From NCBI GenBank assembly GCA_030039825.1, contig JASHUV010000197.1:1-16814 (forward strand): a DNA stretch of 16,814 nucleotides. The letters are read 5' to 3'. A program made the translations under genes and the position numbers. The notes beneath the pieces were generated by a model, which was given only the letters and a program-made list of their open reading frames with translations, was not told the DNA's origin and ran no database searches. The stretch is from Thermoplasmata archaeon. Its GTDB lineage: Archaea > Thermoplasmatota > Thermoplasmata > Lutacidiplasmatales > UBA184. This document shows, in pieces, positions 13,398 through 16,814 of this stretch (position 1 is the first letter of the stretch; every line of letters starts with the position of its first letter).

Positions 13398-15863
13398 ATG
13401 TCGATCTCGCTCGAACCCGGTCCCCGCGGCCCCGGCCCTGCGGGCCGACCTCTCAGGGGCCTCCTCCTTCCTCTCCTCCCCGTCCTCCTCGTCCTCCTCC
13501 TTCTCGCCCCCGGGCCGATCGCTCCCGGGGCTCCGCTCGCGTCCGCCCCCCGCGCCGTCGCCCCCTCCGCCGCTCCGGTCACCGCCGGGCGCTCGAACGG
13601 AGCCGGGAGCTCGGCCACCACGACGCTCCTCGACCTCCCCGGCACCGCCTCCACGACCGCGATGGCCTACGACAGCGCGCTCGGCGAGATGGTCCTCGTC
13701 GCCCCGGACACCTCCACGACGAGCCCCTCGGCGGACCTCGAGACGTTCGTGGACTCCGGCGGCGGCTGGACGCGGGCGACCCCGACGGCCTCCCCGCCGT
13801 CCCGGGAGTACGCCGCCATGACCTACGACGCGTCGATCGGCGCGATCCTGCTGTTCGGGGGGTACGCGCCGGACGGCGCCTTCCTGTCCGACACCTGGAC
13901 GTTCACCGGGTCGACCTGGACGAACGTCTCGGGACGGTCGGCCGTCACCCCGGGCGCCCGCGCCGCCGCGGCCCTCGCCTACGATGCCGCCGGCGGCTTC
14001 GACCTCCTCTTCGGCGGGTACGGGGCGACGGGGGCCCTCTCCTCCGGGAACCTCACCGACACGTGGGAGTACGAGGACGGCAACTGGTCCGAGGTCACGG
14101 GCGCGGGCGCCCCGCCCCTCGAGGGGGCGATGGCCTACGACGCCGCGCTCTCCGAGGTCGTCTACTACGGCGGGGTCACGGAGCTCGGCGGATGCTCCTC
14201 GGCGACCTACGCGTTCGAGAACGGTACGTGGACGAGGATCCTCGCCTCGGACGCGTCGACCCCCGGGGCGCTCGCGATGACCTCGATGACCTACGACGCG
14301 GCGCTCGGCGGGATGCTCCTCTTCGGCGGGGCGTGCGGCGTGGGCATCGCGGGGATCGCCCTCACGCTCGACCTCTCCTCCGCCACCTACGTCCTCGGTG
14401 CCACCGGCTGGAGCGAGGTCACGACGGCCGGGGCGCCCCCGGCGAGCTACGGGGCCGATATCGCCTTCGGCCCCGTCGTCGGAGGGGCCCTGCTCTTCGG
14501 GGGCGAGAGCGCCGCGGTGAGCCTCGGGACGACGTCGACCCACCTCCTCGGCGCGACCTACCTGTTCGCGAACGCCTCCTGGGGCGTGGTCCGGCCCGTC
14601 CTCCTCGCCTCCCGGGCCCTCGCCGAGGTCGGGCAGAACGAGACCCTCCGGCTCGAGGGCGTCGTGACCCCGGGCGCGACCTACGTGAACTTCACCGGCC
14701 TGCCGACCGGCGCGAGCGTCGCCGGCGCGAGCGCGGCGATGACGCTCGCCGAGGCCGGGACCCTCCACCCGAGCGTGAACGTCACCACGACGCTCGGCTT
14801 CGGGTCGGGCTCCACCGTCAACGCGACCGCGAACACCACGGTCGTCGTCCTCGCGCGCCACGTCGTGGACGCGTTCTCGGCGAGCCGGTCCGAGACGGAG
14901 GTCGGCGTTCCGATCGACCTCACCGCGTCGGTCAGCGGCGGTGAGGCGGGGGGGCTCGACCTCTTCACCGACCTGCCCGGCGGGTGCGTGAGCGCGAACG
15001 TCACGACGCTCAGCTGCACGCCGACCCTCCCCGGGACCTGGGACGTCGAGTTCGAGTCGACCGACGCGCTCGGCGTCACGGCGACGGCGCTCACGCTCGT
15101 GGCCGTCGCCGCCCGGCTCACGGTCAGCGCGCTCACGCTCGAGCGGCCCGCCATCGACCTCGGGATGCTCGCGAACGCCTCCTGGCGGGGCACGGGGGGC
15201 GTCGGACCGCTCGAGGCGAGCTTCTCCGGCCTGCCGCCCGGATGCGACTCGGTGAACGCGACGGCGCTCTCCTGCACCCCGGACACGACGGGGAGCTTCG
15301 CGATGACCGCCGAGGTCTCCGACGCGCTCGGCGTCACGTCGAACGCCTCGGCCACGATGACCGTCAACCCCGACCCGCGCATCACCGCGATGGCCGTGAC
15401 CGGGCCGGCGCTCGTCGTCGGGACCTCCGCATCGCTCAACTTCTCGGTCGCCGCGACCGGCGGGACGGGGACGATCGCCTACCTCGTCCGGAGCCTCCCG
15501 CCCGGCTGCGTCCTCGCGAACGTCGCGGTCATCGCCTGCCGACCGACGGAGCCGGGGACGTTCGCGGTGGTCGTGAGCGCGACGGACGCGCTCGGCTGGA
15601 CGGTCACGGACTCCACGAACCTCACCGTCACCGAGCACTCGGTCACCGGGGGAGGACCCGGCCCGTCCTCCGCCGGGCTCCCGTACGTCGACGGGGTCGC
15701 GGCCGTCGGCCTCCTCTTCGCGGTCCTCGCGGGCGCCGTCGGGGGCCGGACGGTCCAGCGCCGACGCGAGGGCGCGCGGCTCGCCCGGGAGCTCGAGGAA
15801 GGGGTCGCCGCCGCGCCCTCCGACCTCTTCGACGATCTCCCCCCGGGCGGGGGCGCTCGCTAG
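13398..15863 (+). CDS. Secreted kelch-propeller and Ig-repeat protein with C-terminal membrane anchor
   Basis: An 821-residue surface protein. GGGAAGGGG lies directly upstream of ATG 13398. A basic N-terminus and a long Leu/Pro/Val signal segment (about 20-50) send it out of the cell. Residues about 85-400 hold five or six kelch-like blades with the pattern MxYDxxxGxxLLFGG ... TW/TY..F...W..V, for example MTYDASIGAILLFGGY and MTYDAALGGMLLFGGA; these form a galactose-oxidase-like beta-propeller. A beta-rich linker follows, then three Ig-like repeats (about 488-745) with LPPGC...SCTP and TDALGVT signatures, each with a cysteine pair probably forming a disulfide. A membrane helix, VAAVGLLFAVLAGAVGG (about 767-783), and a charged tail ending SDLFDDLPPGGGAR close it. 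Ligand unknown; adhesion or glycan binding is a guess from the folds. Many N-X-S/T sequons make it a plausible AglB substrate. Confidence 0.88.
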   Translation: MSISLEPGPRGPGPAGRPLRGLLLPLLPVLLVLLLLAPGPIAPGAPLASAPRAVAPSAAPVTAGRSNGAGSSATTTLLDLPGTASTTAMAYDSALGEMVLVAPDTSTTSPSADLETFVDSGGGWTRATPTASPPSREYAAMTYDASIGAILLFGGYAPDGAFLSDTWTFTGSTWTNVSGRSAVTPGARAAAALAYDAAGGFDLLFGGYGATGALSSGNLTDTWEYEDGNWSEVTGAGAPPLEGAMAYDAALSEVVYYGGVTELGGCSSATYAFENGTWTRILASDASTPGALAMTSMTYDAALGGMLLFGGACGVGIAGIALTLDLSSATYVLGATGWSEVTTAGAPPASYGADIAFGPVVGGALLFGGESAAVSLGTTSTHLLGATYLFANASWGVVRPVLLASRALAEVGQNETLRLEGVVTPGATYVNFTGLPTGASVAGASAAMTLAEAGTLHPSVNVTTTLGFGSGSTVNATANTTVVVLARHVVDAFSASRSETEVGVPIDLTASVSGGEAGGLDLFTDLPGGCVSANVTTLSCTPTLPGTWDVEFESTDALGVTATALTLVAVAARLTVSALTLERPAIDLGMLANASWRGTGGVGPLEASFSGLPPGCDSVNATALSCTPDTTGSFAMTAEVSDALGVTSNASATMTVNPDPRITAMAVTGPALVVGTSASLNFSVAATGGTGTIAYLVRSLPPGCVLANVAVIACRPTEPGTFAVVVSATDALGWTVTDSTNLTVTEHSVTGGGPGPSSAGLPYVDGVAAVGLLFAVLAGAVGGRTVQRRREGARLARELEEGVAAAPSDLFDDLPPGGGAR
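14860..15633 (+). repeat. Three tandem Ig-like domain repeats (about 85 residues each) in the kelch protein
   Basis: Units at about 14860-15108, 15109-15369 and 15370-15633 share the order: LP(G/P)GC, N-V/A-x-x-x-x-(S/A)C-(T/R)P, G-(T/S)-(W/F), DALG-(V/W)-T. The protein repeats are clear by eye, while the DNA has diverged, so the duplications are old rather than recent. Confidence 0.8.
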
Positions 15864-15885
15864 ACCCCGCCCGCGTCCGCCGCCC

Positions 15886-15892
15886 TCTTATC
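15886..15892 (+). promoter_or_regulatory. Weak TATA-like element in the gap before the winged-helix gene
   Basis: TCTTATC is the only A/T cluster in the 66-base gap after the kelch stop. It would place initiation near 15912-15920, just upstream of the candidate CTG start at 15930. The match is poor and co-transcription with the kelch gene is equally possible. Confidence 0.25.
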
Positions 15893-15929
15893 CGCCCGGC
15901 CCCCCTGACGCGGGCCGGGGTCCGGGCCG

Positions 15930-16631
15930 CTGCCGCTCACCGCCTTCTGGGCCGGTTTCCTCGAGGGGGGCCTCGTCCTCGCCCTCCTCGGCGGCGCGGC
16001 CGCCTGGTTCTTCGGGCGGCGGGGACGCCGGGCGGTCACCGGGGGCGATCGCGTCGCCATCGCGGAGGTCCTGCCGCCCGAGGGCGCGTTCGGACCGCGG
16101 GAGGAGACGCCCGGGCCTTCCGAGGCGCCCCCGGCTCCCGTCCGAGAGGCCGTCCCGGCGCGCGACGCCCCGCCGGGACGCCGGGCCGGATCGGCGCCCT
16201 CACCGGAGGCGACGTCGCCGGTCCCGCGTTCCCCCTTCCCCCCGGCGGCGGGAGCCCCCTCGGCGGAGGGGAAGTACGGCAGCCTTCGCGCCTCCTACCG
16301 GATCCTTCTCCACATCGCCCAACAGGGCCACGTCCATCCCGAGGACCTGCCTCCCCGGGGACTCACCCAGGCCGGCATGATCGACGCCCTCGGTATCGGG
16401 CAGGGGGTCCTCGCCGGGCCGCTCCAGAGGCTCGTTCTTGCGGGAGCCCTCTCGGTGGAGCGGGGGCACGCCCAGGGGGTCGACCGGCGCGTCAAGATCT
16501 ACCGGCTGACCCCTCTCGGGGAGCGGATCGTCCGCGACCTGCGCGCCCGGCGCCGGCCCCCCTCGCTGAGGGCCGCCGGCCGGGCGGACACCCCCTCCGT
16601 CCCGGCCGATCCCGCGACGCCGGCCCGATGA
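15930..16631 (+). CDS. Membrane-anchored winged helix-turn-helix protein with no ATG/GTG/TTG start
   Basis: The frame is open from the stop at 15906 to TGA 16629 and gives about 233 residues if translation begins at CTG 15930, the only near-start codon upstream of the membrane helix. Residues about 5-28 form a hydrophobic helix (GGLVLALLGGAAAWFF) followed by basic RRGRR. A Pro/Ala/Glu-rich linker runs to about 110. A winged-helix domain follows (about 115-215): YRILLHIAQQGHV, LTQAGMIDALGIGQG as the helix-turn-helix, LQRLVLAGAL, then the wing RRVKIYRLTPLGERIV. The RRxKxYxLTxxG ending is typical of archaeal winged-helix regulators. The ATG at 16377 (codon 150) would cut the DNA-binding domain in half, so it is an unlikely start. 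It may be a membrane-tethered regulator of nearby surface genes; role inferred. The start is uncertain: CTG initiation or a sequence error. Confidence 0.7.
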   Translation: MPLTAFWAGFLEGGLVLALLGGAAAWFFGRRGRRAVTGGDRVAIAEVLPPEGAFGPREETPGPSEAPPAPVREAVPARDAPPGRRAGSAPSPEATSPVPRSPFPPAAGAPSAEGKYGSLRASYRILLHIAQQGHVHPEDLPPRGLTQAGMIDALGIGQGVLAGPLQRLVLAGALSVERGHAQGVDRRVKIYRLTPLGERIVRDLRARRRPPSLRAAGRADTPSVPADPATPAR

Positions 16632-16656
16632 CCGGGCGCTCTCCTCCGGCCGAACC

Positions 16657-16664
16657 TATAAGTA
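16657..16664 (+). promoter_or_regulatory. Archaeal TATA box for the last, truncated gene
   Basis: TATAAGTA, preceded by CGAACC, lies in the 79-base gap after the winged-helix stop. Transcription would start near 16685, leaving about 25 bases before ATG 16711. The same distance is seen for aglB. Confidence 0.6.
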
Positions 16665-16710
16665 GCGAGCCCAAGAGAGACACCCGGCGCGGGGGCGTCC
16701 GATCACGGGC

Positions 16711-16814
16711 ATGGCGATGGGGAAGGCGCGGAACGGCGGAACGGGGCGCGGGCTGACGGGAAAGATCGTGTACATCGCGACGATCGCGGCGCTGCTCGGG
16801 GTCTCCGCCGGGAG
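16711..16814 (+). CDS. Start of an unidentified gene with N-terminal hydrophobic segment (3'-truncated)
   Basis: Only 34 codons are in the window. The protein begins MAMGKARNGGTGRGLTGK and continues IVYIATIAALLGVSAG, a short basic leader followed by a membrane or signal segment, so the product is probably secreted or membrane-anchored. Two ATG codons are possible, 16711 and 16717. The TATA box at 16657 supports a real gene start here. Nothing more can be said about its family. Confidence 0.55.
   Translation, partial: MAMGKARNGGTGRGLTGKIVYIATIAALLGVSAG

Noticed and set aside
13386..15638. A 750-codon minus-strand frame opposite the kelch gene
   Set aside because: Arg/Gly/Glu-rich shadow of a well-supported plus-strand gene with signal peptide, kelch blades and membrane anchor.
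15861..15929. Stop-codon readthrough joining the kelch protein to the winged-helix protein, since both are in the same frame
   Set aside because: Two different stops (TAG at 15861, TGA at 15906) would have to be read. The kelch protein already ends in a membrane helix and a cytoplasmic tail, and no recoding element is visible.
16377..16631. ATG 16377 as the start of the winged-helix gene
   Set aside because: It begins inside the helix-turn-helix and drops the first helix (YRILLHIAQQ) and the membrane segment, which are clearly coded in the same frame upstream.
1..16814. tRNA/rRNA genes, CRISPR arrays, insertion sequences or phage genes
   Set aside because: I saw no cloverleaf-like sequence, no regularly spaced direct repeats, no transposase motifs and no terminal inverted repeats. 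Repeated sequence here is protein-domain repetition inside surface genes.

Overview
The window is very GC-rich DNA (roughly 70% by eye, with strong G/C preference at third codon positions). It is clearly archaeal. It carries an AglB/Stt3-type oligosaccharyltransferase with a WWDYG motif, an archaeal elongation factor 1-beta beside its usual small zinc-ribbon partner, short TATA elements (TTTATA-like) in the gaps, and large secreted Ig-like and kelch proteins. This mixture, including cysteine-paired LPPGC/SCTP repeats and a winged-helix protein ending in a YRLT motif, suggests an uncultured, high-GC member of the Thermoplasmatota. That placement is inferred from gene style, not from a marker-gene tree.

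Region 1 (1-4371) is a tight plus-strand operon: leuC (5' end cut off), leuD, a leuB-like beta-decarboxylating dehydrogenase, a thiolase of the SCP2/DUF35-partner type, and a DUF35 zinc-ribbon/OB-fold protein. The last three joints are ATGA overlaps, so the genes are probably translationally coupled. The first three make a complete isomerase/dehydrogenase module of the leucine (or 2-oxoacid elongation) type. The last two are an acyl-CoA condensing or thiolysis pair. No 2-isopropylmalate synthase is visible. A perfect 10-bp inverted repeat (4394-4421) follows the operon.

Region 2 (4460-11923) has its own TATA box. It encodes a giant 2197-residue AglB whose catalytic part (about 900 residues) is fused to about 1290 residues of tandem Ig-like/carboxypeptidase-regulatory-like domains and a C-terminal membrane anchor. 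A GTGA overlap couples it to a 272-residue secreted, membrane-anchored, sequon-rich protein. The two look like a surface N-glycosylation unit in which the enzyme itself carries many potential glycosylation sites.

Region 3 (11870-12421) is a translation pair: a small four-CxxC zinc-ribbon protein and aEF-1beta, with a TATA box inside the preceding gene. Region 4 (12443-12976, minus strand) is one hypothetical gene convergent with aEF-1beta. It diverges from region 5 across a short promoter-bearing gap.

Region 5 (13093-16631) holds a 78-residue hypothetical protein with a strong Shine-Dalgarno, a secreted kelch-propeller plus Ig-repeat membrane protein, and a membrane-anchored winged-helix protein that lacks an ATG/GTG/TTG start and would need CTG at 15930. 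The window ends with a TATA box and the first 34 codons of a gene with an N-terminal hydrophobic segment.
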